Assembly: GCA_021234155.1 (NCBI GenBank)
Contig: JAJEKV010000005.1
Span: 12,641,787-12,705,786 of the forward strand
DNA: 64,000 bases
From: Isoetes taiwanensis
Lineage: Eukaryota; Streptophyta; Lycopodiopsida; Isoetales; Isoetaceae
Direction of reading: 5' to 3'
A model generated the notes under the pieces. The model was not told the DNA's origin. It made no database searches and was given only the letters and a program-made list of their open reading frames with translations. The position numbers and the translations under genes were made by a program. This document shows, piece after piece, positions 53,534 through 64,000 of the stretch (positions are counted from its first letter, which is position 1; each line of letters begins with the position of its first letter).

Positions 53534-54297
53534 TTGTTAAACAGTCAGACATTGAAAGTAGCATCCGTTTGGCCTTACCCCCAGAGCCAGGCCATTAGTA
53601 TTGTCAGAAAAGGATGGAGGTTGCAGTGTTCGAATCGAATTATCCTATTCAGATGGTTAGTATTGAACAATAGTTTGAAAACTAACTCATATGATCTTCC
53701 CTTTGTCCTCTTATAGATGTCCTCTGGGATGTGGAGGGGTCGAATCCACAATGCATGTTTTCACATGCCCTTGGCTGCATGCTTTCTGGTCTTGGATTGA
53801 GAATTTAAGAGAGATGGTTTCTAACAGAGAGGAGGATGCCCATTCATTGGCACTGTTAGAACCCTGTGTCGCTGGGCCATAGGGAAGCATAGAAATCATG
53901 TAGCCATAGCCCAAGGTCGGCCAGACCCGAACCAGTTAAAAGCATCCCTTCAGATGCTCCTGTCAGAATCAACCATGGCTCATAGACTGTTGAAAGGCTC
54001 TAGTTATGCCAAATCTTGGGACTCAATTGGGTCCTTCCAGGGCTCTTTCAAGTTTTCTCTGTTCTATTCACTAATCTTGATATTGCTCTTGACGGATTAT
54101 CTTCTGAGACAGCACCATGTGGAGGGCATGCCTGGGAGGTCCCCCCTGACACCATCATGCTTTCTTATCAAGAAACCATTGAAGCGTTGTTCTGGGTCAT
54201 GACTGAAGTCATTGGGTGCGAGACCATGGATCGAGTGCTCAAGGAAAAGTACATCTGGGAATTCAACCTAGGACTGAAGAAGTTTTTTGTGGAGTGA
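53534..54297 (+). pseudogene. LINE reverse-transcriptase zinc-binding (zf-RVT) relic
   Basis: Fragments in two frames read NRIILFRWLVLNNSLKTNSY, then YRCPLGCGGVESTMHVFTCP followed by WLHAFWSWIENLREM. The CPxGCxxxxxxxxHxxxxCP pattern followed by a FW motif is the zf-RVT module found downstream of the reverse transcriptase in plant LINE (non-LTR) elements. The catalytic domain is not present. The frame is broken at the junction (stop near 53716). The next frame (54016-54297) may be the remaining C-terminal part but has no recognised motif. Confidence 0.7.
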
Positions 54298-56049
54298 AAA
54301 AACAGTCGATGGCACTGTTCTTGGCACAGTTCTTGGTTCTTGGCCGCCCTGCCCTTGGTCGATCAATACAGCCAATGCAGCGGTGGATCTTGAAGACAAA
54401 ATCGGATTCTTGAAGGCTAGCAGGGCCATATATAATCGCTTTCATCAGAAGTAGAGGAAAAGATCTGTTGGTTTGGGGCAAATGGTTTTCTTTTCGATGG
54501 CAGAGTCTTGTAGAAATTTTTCTCTAACGAGGTAAGTTCTTAGGTGCTTTTGTGCTATGTCATACAGACATGCTGAAATAGTAGATCCATCTGGAAGATA
54601 GATCGATTTGGAAGCTGGCATATAAGGCTAAGAACAGAGACTACAAGACTAGATAAAGATTATTATTTGCATTTCATAATCAACAGGGGATATCACAATC
54701 TGTTTCGATGGAAGAATTATAGCTATGACTCTTTCTTTCCGCTCTTCCTTGCTAGCAGGATCTGAATTTTTACAACGGATAAATCAAGAAGATGTATTTT
54801 GTCTGTGGAATTGCAAGGTTAGTCCGGGGTTATTGATTTATGTTGAAGTGGCAGAGATCACCTTGATTATTTTTCAAGTACTGTTACGCTTGAAAAAACC
54901 CTTCAAGTTGAAGCTTGAATATAATTTGGTAGTGATGCCAAATTTACCTTACCAATTCATTTGGATAAGGTCTACTCAAATGTAATTTGGTACTAATGCC
55001 AAATTCATATTATCAATTCCAATTCATTGGACTTGGTATGCTCAAATACTGCTATGTTTGAGCCGAGTGCTAAATCAGGTACTGATATGCCCGAATTTCA
55101 TTCTATTTGTCTGCTTTCATACATATATGAGTCTGGGCCTTGCATGGAGCAGGTTATATCTTCTTCCTACTTCAGTGGTTCAGGTCACCTGCACGTTCTA
55201 CAAAATAAGATTTATCATTTCCAGTGCCTTATGGCCACTTCGGATTATCTTGTATAATTTGGATACTATGCGGATGGATTTAATAAGTTTTCTGCATGTA
55301 GAGGATGAAGATGTTGAGATTACTCCTGTAGTAATTCTCTACAAGCAGCAAGACATTGTAGTTTTTGTCTATCATATATAAAATATAAAAATCGTTCCCT
55401 AAAAAAAAAAGGGGCTTTTGTGGAAAAGCTGAAGATTATGGAAGCTGCCCGAGATAGCTGGATCCTTCACCTGCTCAATTCCATAGGGTATGGGCCGGAT
55501 GAATTGGATCGACTTATGTTCGAGAATACCCAAGCAGCCTATGCCATAATTACACTGGATGGGGTCTTGGATTTTTGAATCCTAGTTGCTCCTGATCTGA
55601 ATTGTGACTCCGTACTTTTACTTAGGTGTGAAAACTCTGTCTATATTTTTGTCTAAGTCTATTTTGTTTGTATCAACTCAGCTTAAGACATAGTCATCCT
55701 CCTTAACTGGGGAACTTGGCAACTGGTTTCATAGAGACCTTAGTCCCTATGATTTTGTATATTATCATGTACTTTTTCTACATGTAATATAACAAAGATT
55801 GCCGCGCTTCCAAAAAAAAAAATGCGGAAGCATCTAACCCTAACTTTTGCAAGTTATTTCAAATCCTAACCTAAAAAATAACGATGACTTTATGTGTTAG
55901 ATATTGGAGTTGAGAGAAGCTTGATTAAATCTACTTTTAAACTCAAGAAGAAAGCTAGCAAAGATCTCCAGTTTTGTGCAAATGGAAATTGGGAACAAGC
56001 TAGAATATTGGAGTTATTTGATTTGAGTAAACAACCAGTTAAATCAAAA
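54298..56049. other. Spacer, nothing recognised
   Basis: AT-rich sequence with poly-A tracts at ~55399 and ~55812 that may mark 3' ends of old retroposed copies. No domain is seen. Confidence 0.35.
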
Positions 56050-57960
56050 ATGTCTTTTGTGCTCCCAATCTAGTTAGAAATTTAATTTCTGTAACTTAAT
56101 TGGTACATCTTAGTCATCAAGTTCGCTTTGAAAAACAAGCTTGTAAAGTTCTACTTAATGAACTGACATTCGTAGCAAAGCAAGTTGGCAATCTGTTTGA
56201 TTTTTGCAATGATGTATCTGAAGTAATAAATGCAGTCATTATTCCTACCTTAAGAGTGTGGCATGAAAGGTTAGTTATAACAATTTGAAATACGTGATAA
56301 AGAAGGGGCATATTAGTGCAACTGAAGAGGAATAGGAAACATTCACGTTCAAAGATTATTTCTTTAGGCAAACAAAATGCTACGTATTGAGATAAAAAAG
56401 CAAGCTTTTAAAGCCTTCAAAATCTTTCAAGTAGAAATAGAGAGACAAATTGGTAAGAGAGTAAAATGCTTCTGACTGTGATGGAGAGTCTGTGTGATAG
56501 GTTTAACTCTTACTATTTCAAGACGGGATAAGGAGGCAACTTAAATGCTTGTATACTCAACAAAATGAAGTCTCGGAGAGAAAGAATAGGTCAATTTTCA
56601 ATGCAGTTAGATCAATGATTAAACATGTTGGGCTGACTAACTTTTTATGGGAAGAAGCTGTTAAAATTGTGGCGAGATTCAAAACACACTACCTTCAAGG
56701 AGCATAAATGGAAAGACCCCATATGAAATATGGTCTAGTTCTAAACCTACTTATAATAAAATATAAAATATATGGTTGTCTAGTTTACGCTCATGTATCA
56801 GTGGAAATTAGACAAAAGCTCGATGATAAGGCATTCGAATGCTATTTGATAGGATATAAAGAGCAGTCAAAAGGCTAATAGTTGTATGATCCTAATAGAA
56901 AAGGATTGTGACAAAGTAGAGACATGTATTTTAATGAAACTAAACTCTATAAAGATAGAGAAACTTAGCCATCAAACAATGCTGATAGAGGGTTAGTTAA
57001 ATAAACTTGGAGGATGATGCTACAATAGTAAGTACATACAAAGGACATCATGATCATGAGGAAACAGAAGCGTCTAAGGATCTAGATATGCATGAACATA
57101 TCACATAATGTATAATAACGAAGTAGAAAATGTTATGGAAGATTCATATATTGACATGGAAAGATATGGTAGGCAAAAAGAAAAAGAAAAGCAAAAGGCT
57201 TGGAGGAGAAACAAATGAAGAGGATGAAATTAATGCTATTATGGACATACTTGAGCCAAAGGTGGCAACAAGTAATTATGAGGAGACAATAAATTCAACA
57301 TACTCAAAGCAATGGAGAGATATTATGCAAAAGGAAATGAATTGTTTTGAGAGAACTGGTACGCATGACTAGTTAAGAAACTATGACGAAAGTATATAGT
57401 ACACAATAAGTGGATATTTAAGCTTGAAACTGACCCAGATGAAAAGTCTAAGATTTACAAAGCAAGATTAATAGCAAGAGGATATTCTTAGAAAAATGGA
57501 TTAGACTATGACAAGACCTTCCCTCCAGTAAACTTATAAGAATGCTCTTCATTTAAAAATACATTACATGGATGTTAACATTGCATTTCTAAATGCAAAA
57601 TTAAAAGAAGAAATTTGTATGAAGCAATCAACTGATTATGAACAGGGTACAAACAGCATGGAAACTTAAGCGAATTGTTTATTGGCTAAAATAGTCCCCT
57701 GGACAATGGTATAAATGCTGGACCAAATTTTAAAAGAATGTAATTTTAATATACTTGAAAGTGATGGCAACATGTGGGGCTGAAGATAAATTCTGTTTAT
57801 CATATCCTTGTATGTTGACAATTGTATGATGATAGCAAATGAGGTGAAGTGCCTAAATGACTGCAAGCGGATCCTCAAATGCAAATTCAAGATGATAGAC
57901 TCAAGGAAGCTTAAGAGATTTCTTGGAAGAGAAGTAACAGAGATAGAAGCACGAATATCT
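56050..57960 (+). pseudogene. Ty1/copia retrotransposon relic (integrase and reverse transcriptase)
   Basis: Broken frames keep the pol order of Ty1/copia. They are the pre-integrase motif PNLVRNLISV (~56066); integrase blocks NEVSERKNRSIFNAVRSMIK (~56564-56623), KTHYLQGA and a YLIGYKEQSKG block; then reverse transcriptase blocks IFKLETDPDEKSKIYKARLI (~57417-57475), DKTFPPV, MDVNIAFLNAKLKEEICMKQ (~57567-57630) and LYVDNCMMIANEVK (~57807-57850). The catalytic YVDD is YVDN. There are many stops and shifts. No LTRs were identified. This is an old copy. Confidence 0.88.
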
Positions 57961-57961
57961 A

Positions 57962-58080
57962 GCATAATGGCAGGGTTTTTTTTGTAATTTTATATGCGTA
58001 CTCACATGGTTTTTCTATGATTTTGTTGTTGTATTCATGTAGGTGTACCAAACAATATTTCTAGAGTGCACTCTTTCTGA
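57962..58080. repeat. Dispersed ~118-bp repeat, copy 1
   Basis: Matches 62748-62866 in the same orientation (AGCATAATGGCAGGGTTTTT start, ATATTTCTAGAGTGCACTC end). It lies immediately after the copia relic. Confidence 0.75.
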
Positions 58081-60413
58081 GCCGTTGATTTTGAATAAGA
58101 AATGCAATCCGATGGTCCTGGTCTAGCAAAGTTTTGGATCCATGCGGTGTCGATAAAATTGTTTTAGGGTTTCAACTGCAAGTCCTTCATCTTCTATTCC
58201 TGCTTCCAAGCCTCCTCTTTTCAAGATAAGTTATGGCTGCCCAGTAGCTTGACCATCTGATGCCCCCTGCTAGGTTTGGCTTATACAACTTGCTACGAGA
58301 CATTTTGGTGCCATATTTTTGGTGCATAGCCGATGACATTTATCTCAAGCTAAATTGTTATCCAGGCTTTCTGTGCTTTATGAGATGCACCCAAGGGGTA
58401 GTGTATGTGAATTGCCAGGAACAATTTCGGCTAGAGAGTAATAATGTTGTCATAATAGGCCTTAAGCAAATAAAGATGCGCCATAATGCAAGGGCATTTA
58501 GACAGGGGACCCAAAAGCTGGAGACCATACAAATCATCTTGATATGATGCACCCTACGAAAAAGCCTCATATTTGTTTTTAATGCTTGCAAATTACTAGA
58601 GATACCTCATGAGCTGCTGGATGCCAACCAAATCTGTAAGATTTTCCATGTTTAATTTATCAATAGATTATTTAGTGGTTCATGGTTTCTGCATGCTACA
58701 AAGTGTGTTGCAAAGCCATTCTTTAGCAGCAAAATGTCAAGCAGTGCTAGGGGATGACGCTAGAGTGAACTATGTTTATTAGATTGGAAATGATCGTATG
58801 GTTCTGCTAAGAACAATTATTGGAGCTGCAATTTGCAAATAACGTTGTTCTGGCTGATGGTGCTTGGAACAGGAAACTTGTGAAGATATGTTGCTAGATT
58901 GCATGTGCCCATTTAACCACTAATACCATCATTTCTTCGTGGCAGATTGACCAAAGTGTAGCAAATACATTATCTCTTTTCAGGGCACCTCCAACATCAC
59001 TGTCATGTCTTCTTGGAATTTCAGCTTGGCCTATTGTTTTGGTGGTTTTTTTCTTCTACTTTTATTGTCTTGTCATCTTTCTTGTGCATTTCCAAAATGT
59101 AGGTTCGTTCACTTTAAATATTGCACTCTATCGCCCAAAAGCATGATTGCAAGTAGTGTAAACAATGATCACATGAGCAGGTCCATCCTAACCAGGTTCT
59201 TTGCTTGGAGTTTATTGTGGAGTTTTAAACTCGTTTCTTAAGTTTGGTCTATTTGAGCTCAACACGTATAGATCTTTGCACGAATTTAAGTGTGAATTGA
59301 TAGCATAGATTATAGAATTTTTGTAGACAGCTAGCATTGCTTGTGATTGTAATTGCTGTTCCTGGCACAATACGAGGCAGCCTGTTAAGTTCTTCTATTA
59401 TTCATAGAATAATTATTAAGGGTTTTGCTTCTTAAGGGCTTTGCTTCTTATGTGCCTAGCCTAATTTGGTTCATGGACCTGAGTCCGTGAATATACTTTG
59501 GAATGAGTTGAGCTGGCTGCATTCTTGTCTTGTGCCCTGAAATAGCTGAATAATTATGCTGCATAATAACTTTGAGTGGATCCAGACAGTTTAGGACAAG
59601 AAATTTACTTAAGATTTAATGCTAAACTCACTCTTGACATAAATTTGTCTATGAAACTTATCCCAGGAACGATTTGTAGATCTTTGAAGTCCAAGCAAGC
59701 CATCATGTAACTACCATATTGCAAAGATACTCTGATCATTATCATCAATCAGAAAACTTATGCACTCACCTTTACCATTTCTGCAGATATTGTTCTATAC
59801 AGCCAATACTTTGTTTTGATTATGACATAGCAAACCATGTTTCACAGCTTCTGGTTCTGATTAGTTTGATGAAGGGAAAATTAGAAAAACTTGTTCAGAG
59901 GAGCTCCTTATTTAATAAGCAATTCTTGTTCTTCTCATATGTGGGTTGCTTCTACAATTTTAGTGGAGAAGCCTTAGCATGCACAAGCAAACAGGAAAGC
60001 TACAAAGGATTTAGCCATGTCTGAATTCATAGGTTATAGTGCAGCACTGCAATTCTTTGATGTTTAAATGTTTTGGTTCTGTCACTAAATTTGACTCAGT
60101 TGGTGAACAATCAATAAATTATTGGGTAAAATCTACAACATTGTTGTTTTGGCACTTCGGAGATGAATGTGACTATGTTACATCCGGTGTTACAGATTGG
60201 ACATTTGGCATTGAAGACCACCCTTTTTTTAGTGGTCCGGTTGTTGAATAGGAGTTGCTTCTGGACCGTCAACCATATGAGCCATTCCTATCGATATGCT
60301 AGTGTATTTTTTGAATTTCTGTTTGGATGTAGACAAATGCATGCACTTTTGGGCTAATTGGCCTCTACTTTGATTACCTATGTTTACATATGTTTCATTT
60401 TGTTAGGTCCGAA
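58081..60413. other. Spacer, nothing recognised
   Basis: Short frames only. No domain or repeat structure was supported. Confidence 0.35.
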
Positions 60414-60710
60414 GGGCCCAATTTTTTTCTTTAATATAACAAAACACATAACTATCATTAACATTAATTAACACAAACTATTACATCCAATATGTTCAAT
60501 TAAAATCCTCATGAAACCCTTTGGTTTGGGTGCATGTTCACACGAGGGGTGATGTTGGGCAGCGAGAGACCCTAAAATTTATAATATGTTCAAAATGATT
60601 ATCAGTTAGTAGATTGCTTCAAACCTTATAGTATTTTGTAAACTTTGTTATATAGTATACCAAAATTTGTACAAGCATACTCCACAAACGAGGATCGCTA
60701 TCTACGGTCT
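60414..60710. mobile_element. Diverged half-copy of the 7.3-kb MITE family
   Basis: The sequence begins GGTCCGAAGGGCCCAA and follows the left arm of the 7338-7842 element (ACATTAATTAACACAA, CCTTTGGTTTGGGTGCATG, TTCACACGAGGGGTGA). Its interior (TATAGTATTTTGTAAACTTT...ACTCCACAAACGAGGA) matches the reverse complement of 7552-7620. The second arm is absent. Confidence 0.8.
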
Positions 60711-61010
60711 AGATCGAGGAATAAAGGGCAAATATGCCCATTTGACAGCTCTTGATGCCCAGAGTTGCAAAGTTGTAGGTACACCATTAGTACCATGCCA
60801 TAAGATTTTGGCTCATATGTCTCCTACCCTACATGGAATTGTTGGGATGCCTACTCAATATTAGCAATTGTACAAATTTAGATATTGCTTTCTTAGTTAG
60901 TCTTCTAAGTCGATACTCTAATAATCCAGATAAACAACATTGGACTGCAGCAAAAAAAAATTAAGGTTTCTTAAAGGCACACAAGATCAGGTGATCTAAA
61001 GTTGACTTAT
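60711..61010 (+). pseudogene. Ty1/copia RT-RNase H linker relic
   Basis: In broken frames: NLDIAFLVSLLSRYSNNPDK then QHWTAAKKKLRFLKGTQDQ (~60872-60990). This is the conserved DIA-x-x-V-x-x-x-SR-x-x-x-x-P-x-x-x-HW-x-A-x-K-x-x-x-R-x-LKGT motif between reverse transcriptase and RNase H of copia elements. It may be the 3' part of the 56-58 kb relic, separated by later insertions. Confidence 0.75.
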
Positions 61011-62302
61011 AGTTAAAGAGTTATTTCGAGCGTCTTAAGTGAAGCTAGATTACAAGCTATACTGGTTCATACCATGAGGGCCATTCATACAAGAATTCTA
61101 GTCTCACATGGACTTTTCTAATATAAACCTGGTAATCCATTGTTTGGCAAGTTATGAGATATTGAAGAGTAGTTGCATCTTTACAACTAGTTTGTTGGTG
61201 TTTTCACGCACTGCCTCCGGGCTTTCATCTTAGTATAGCCTTGGGTGGTCTAACGGTTTGATTCAGTTCTCCGCTTCCACCGTGCTTCGCTTGAGATATC
61301 ATCCCTATGATCAAGTGAGAGAGAATTTAAAACAAGGAAACTCTTTAGTTACTTTGGGAAAAATAATGCAATGATGCATGCAATGTCGTACTACTTTGTG
61401 AGGTTGGACAAGGTTTCAATGGGACGGTCTTAGCTAATCATTATCCCAATCGTTATCACTGCTATCCACAGAGATGATAGATAAGTAAAAGAGTTCATCA
61501 GGCATTCTACCTCAAGTATCATGACGTTCCAGTAAGACTATAGCTGGTCTAGTCGTTTGGTGAAGTTGTCTGCAACTTTAGACAGACAGACAGACAGGAA
61601 GGCAGCAGACAGACATATAGACAGATAGACAAACATATAGATACATAGAGTTTTTTAAGTCCATAGTGACCAGATTGGCCCTATAAGCTCTATAACTTCC
61701 TAACTAGTATTTATTCTTTATCCTTTTATCTTGGTTCTTAGGGTAGTCCCGGTTATCTCCTCTATACCTTACGGTCCCTCATACCTTCAGTCTTTATTGA
61801 GTTTGGGATTGTTCCTCTTCTGTCAGACATTGATGTTTTGTGTGCATATGACCTTTCCCAAGAATGCAATGATTCTATTCAGCATGAATAGTACCATCAT
61901 TCTTGGGATAGAGACGCTTTCGTTGGCTCAGGCCTCATTTCGCTCCTTTCTTCCCTATATATACTATGTTCTCTCTCTCAGTTCTCATCGGCATTCTCTC
62001 TGAGCTGGATTTTTTATTCTTGATGTCAGCTTCCCTCTCCTCCTACCCTTTTCTCTCTTGAGGTCGTTGAGTGGTTTGGTCGGTGTTGCTTGCATATGGA
62101 GGATCTATTTACATGTGGTTGCTCAATCCTTTTGTTCTGACAGTTTGTGTCACATGATAGGTTTGGGTCGTGGATTGTGGACTTGATTCGTCATCTCTCA
62201 TATTCTTTCTCGGCGTAGCATTGTGACTTCTGAATAGCACCTTTGGGATTCTCTCTTTTCCCATGGGTTATCCCTTCAGGATTTTTCCCATTGGTCGTGC
62301 TT

Positions 62303-62333
<31 letters not shown>

Positions 62334-64000
62334 CTCCCTCCCTCCCTCTCCCGGCATAGGACTTGTCACTTCTGGGTACTCCAAGAGTCTTTTCTATTGA
62401 AAGTGCCTAAATTTTCTTCTTGGTGTAGCTTTGTAGCTTCTAGAATCTCCTTCACTTCCAAAGTCTTTCTCTTCTCGGCGTAGCTCTGTGGCTTTTGAGC
62501 TCTTCGTTGGGCATTTTTTCCTTTTGATGTTCTAATTTCTTCAATCTTCTTTCTCAACTTTGTGCTTGCCATTGAAATTTTATTTGATCTTTCATATATC
62601 TTCCATTTGGGATTTTTTCTTGAAGTCGGCACTTCGTAAATGGCCGATTACTTGTAACTCTAACACTTTGACGGTTGGCGTGGTTGATTTTTTCCTTGCT
62701 TTGCAGTATGGAGCGATAGTCGATATGATGGATTTTGGCATATGAATATGTAGCATTATAACAGGGGTTTTTTTTGTGATTTTATACGCTTTTTAGCATG
62801 GTTTTTATATGATTTCATGGGCGTATTGCACGAGGCATACTAATCAGTATATCTAGAGTGCACACTGGATTCTCATATTTGAATGGCATTTTATCTATGA
62901 TTTTGCAATGGTTTTGCCTTGCATGTTTTTGTTCCTTAAAAACTTAATTAATTTAATTTTATGAAAGGCCATGCAAGCAACGAGGCAACATCTGACAATA
63001 GAAATATGACATCCCTAGCACAATCATCCTGCCCTAGCTCTGTTTCTATAAAGCTATCCTGATGGAAAAAGAGAGCCCCGTTACTGGAATAGATGTAGTC
63101 GAACCCCTGGCAACCCCAGCACTACTACTCCTAGGGAATCGGCCTTCGTCATTCAAACGTCCTAGAGTAGCCTAGTCTATAGTACCTTTATTGTAGAGAA
63201 GAGGTTGAGACAGCTCAAGTGGAGTAGCGGGTTGCTCTAGTATTGGAGGGAGCTCTTGGTGATTTGCCTGTAGTACCTTGCTAATGGGAAGACAGTTGGC
63301 AATCTTGCCTAGTACAGTTCTATTCTGCTTAAAATCTTGCGGGTTGGGCTTCTTGGTAGTGGAATGTACCTCTGGAAAAGCAAGTCAACCTCTATAGTAC
63401 TGCTAGTAAGAGAAGACGACAGATCTTCAGGCGTTCTCACCTCATACAATCCAGAGCGACTTGCCTATCTTATTCTTCTAGGTATTCCATCGGTGCGTTC
63501 TTCAGGATCTTGAGGGATAATTTTGATTGCACTCTACAAGTGCTATTACCTTCCCATAGTACCTACAATAGCTGGGAAGAAGGCCACGCCCTCTAGTACT
63601 GGAAGAACTAAAAGGCTGAGGAGCATATCATTTTGTAAGGATGAAGAAGAGGTTGAGATCCTTGACCATAGTACGTGGACTTTTTCTTTGGGTAGCTTTT
63701 CAGTTTGATGGCTGCGTGCATTTATTGCTACAATTTTTTCTATCTGGTGACCAAGAGCATTGTATACTTCCTATCTGGCCTATTGTGGAGCCCACAAGAA
63801 GGTCATGTACCCCTTTTCATATTAATCTAAAAATTCTTACCCTAAAAAAAAACAACAGTGCCAATATGACAGATCAACAGTTCAAATTTTACAGAGAATG
63901 TTACTATTATCATAGGGGCAGGGCCGACTGCTATGGTACCATGATTCATCTCATGTCTACTTGTAACTCAGACAGGCTTATTGAGTTAGTCAATTGGGGA
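61011..64000. other. Spacer with microsatellites
   Basis: A degenerate (GACA)n/(ATAG)n tract lies at 61581-61650 and a (CT)n-(CCCT)n tract at 62304-62350. The second copy of the ~118-bp repeat is at 62748-62866. No gene is recognised to the end of the window. Confidence 0.5.
62748..62866. repeat. Dispersed ~118-bp repeat, copy 2
   Basis: Same-orientation partner of 57962-58080. Both contain GGGTTTTTTTTGT(A/G)ATTTTATA and CTAGAGTGCAC. Confidence 0.75.

Noticed and set aside
61200-61330. Possible small RNA gene around GGGTGGTCTAACGGTTTGATTC
   Set aside because: tRNA-like words occur, but no cloverleaf forms.
1-64000. CRISPR arrays, bacterial operons or organelle DNA
   Set aside because: Introns, plant transposons and repeat structure are nuclear. 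No regularly spaced direct repeats with unique spacers were seen.

Overview
The window is nuclear DNA of a land plant. The evidence is a four-exon chloroplast gene of the CPP1 (chaperone-like protein of POR1) family, a decayed subgroup IVc bHLH gene of the ILR3 type, plant-type CACTA, Harbinger, Ty1/copia and LINE relics, and GT-AG introns throughout. A ROCO gene with ribonuclease-inhibitor-type LRRs, together with the large repeat-rich spacers, hints at a seed-free plant such as a fern, lycophyte or bryophyte. That placement is inference only. Most of the window is transposon debris, and host coding sequence is sparse.

Layout. 0-9.6 kb: bHLH and F-box relics, a 687-bp CACTA miniature element with a TTT target duplication, a ~500-bp long-TIR MITE, and a small multipass membrane protein gene (minus strand). 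10.1-12.4 kb: a tandem array of T-rich ~1.08-kb units. 13.0-16.25 kb: a hairpin-rich repeat element (copy A) abutting a nearly intact DUF7869-type transposase-like gene. 17.2-22.8 kb: a probable second DNA transposon with a frameshifted RNase-H-like transposase (plus strand) converging on an intron-containing gene that encodes coiled coil, RING-like and C48/Ulp1 protease modules (minus strand). 24.4-42.3 kb: one ROCO (LRR-ROC-COR) pseudogene on the minus strand. It is split by a 12,346-bp DNA transposon (29425-41770, 32-bp perfect TIRs, CAAA duplication) and by a 1,051-bp copy B of the hairpin-rich element (11-bp duplication). 42.3-46.3 kb: small repeats, a 142-bp Harbinger MITE and the CPP1-like gene. 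46.3-64 kb: mostly unassigned spacer with LINE, copia and MITE relics.

How the parts fit. The 12.3-kb transposon carries a decayed DUF7869 gene on its right. On its left, divergently arranged, is a block of small exons that includes a methyl-CpG-binding-like domain and an FCP1/NIF-like phosphatase. About sixteen copies of a CpG-rich near-palindrome occur only in the non-coding parts of that left block. This suggests a transposon-encoded recognition or anti-silencing system, which is inference. The other strong novelty is the hairpin-rich repeat. Its two copies share the order of several stem-loops, and the stems differ in sequence but keep pairing, with the imperfect pairs becoming G-U pairs in one common orientation. 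That is the signature of selection on RNA structure.
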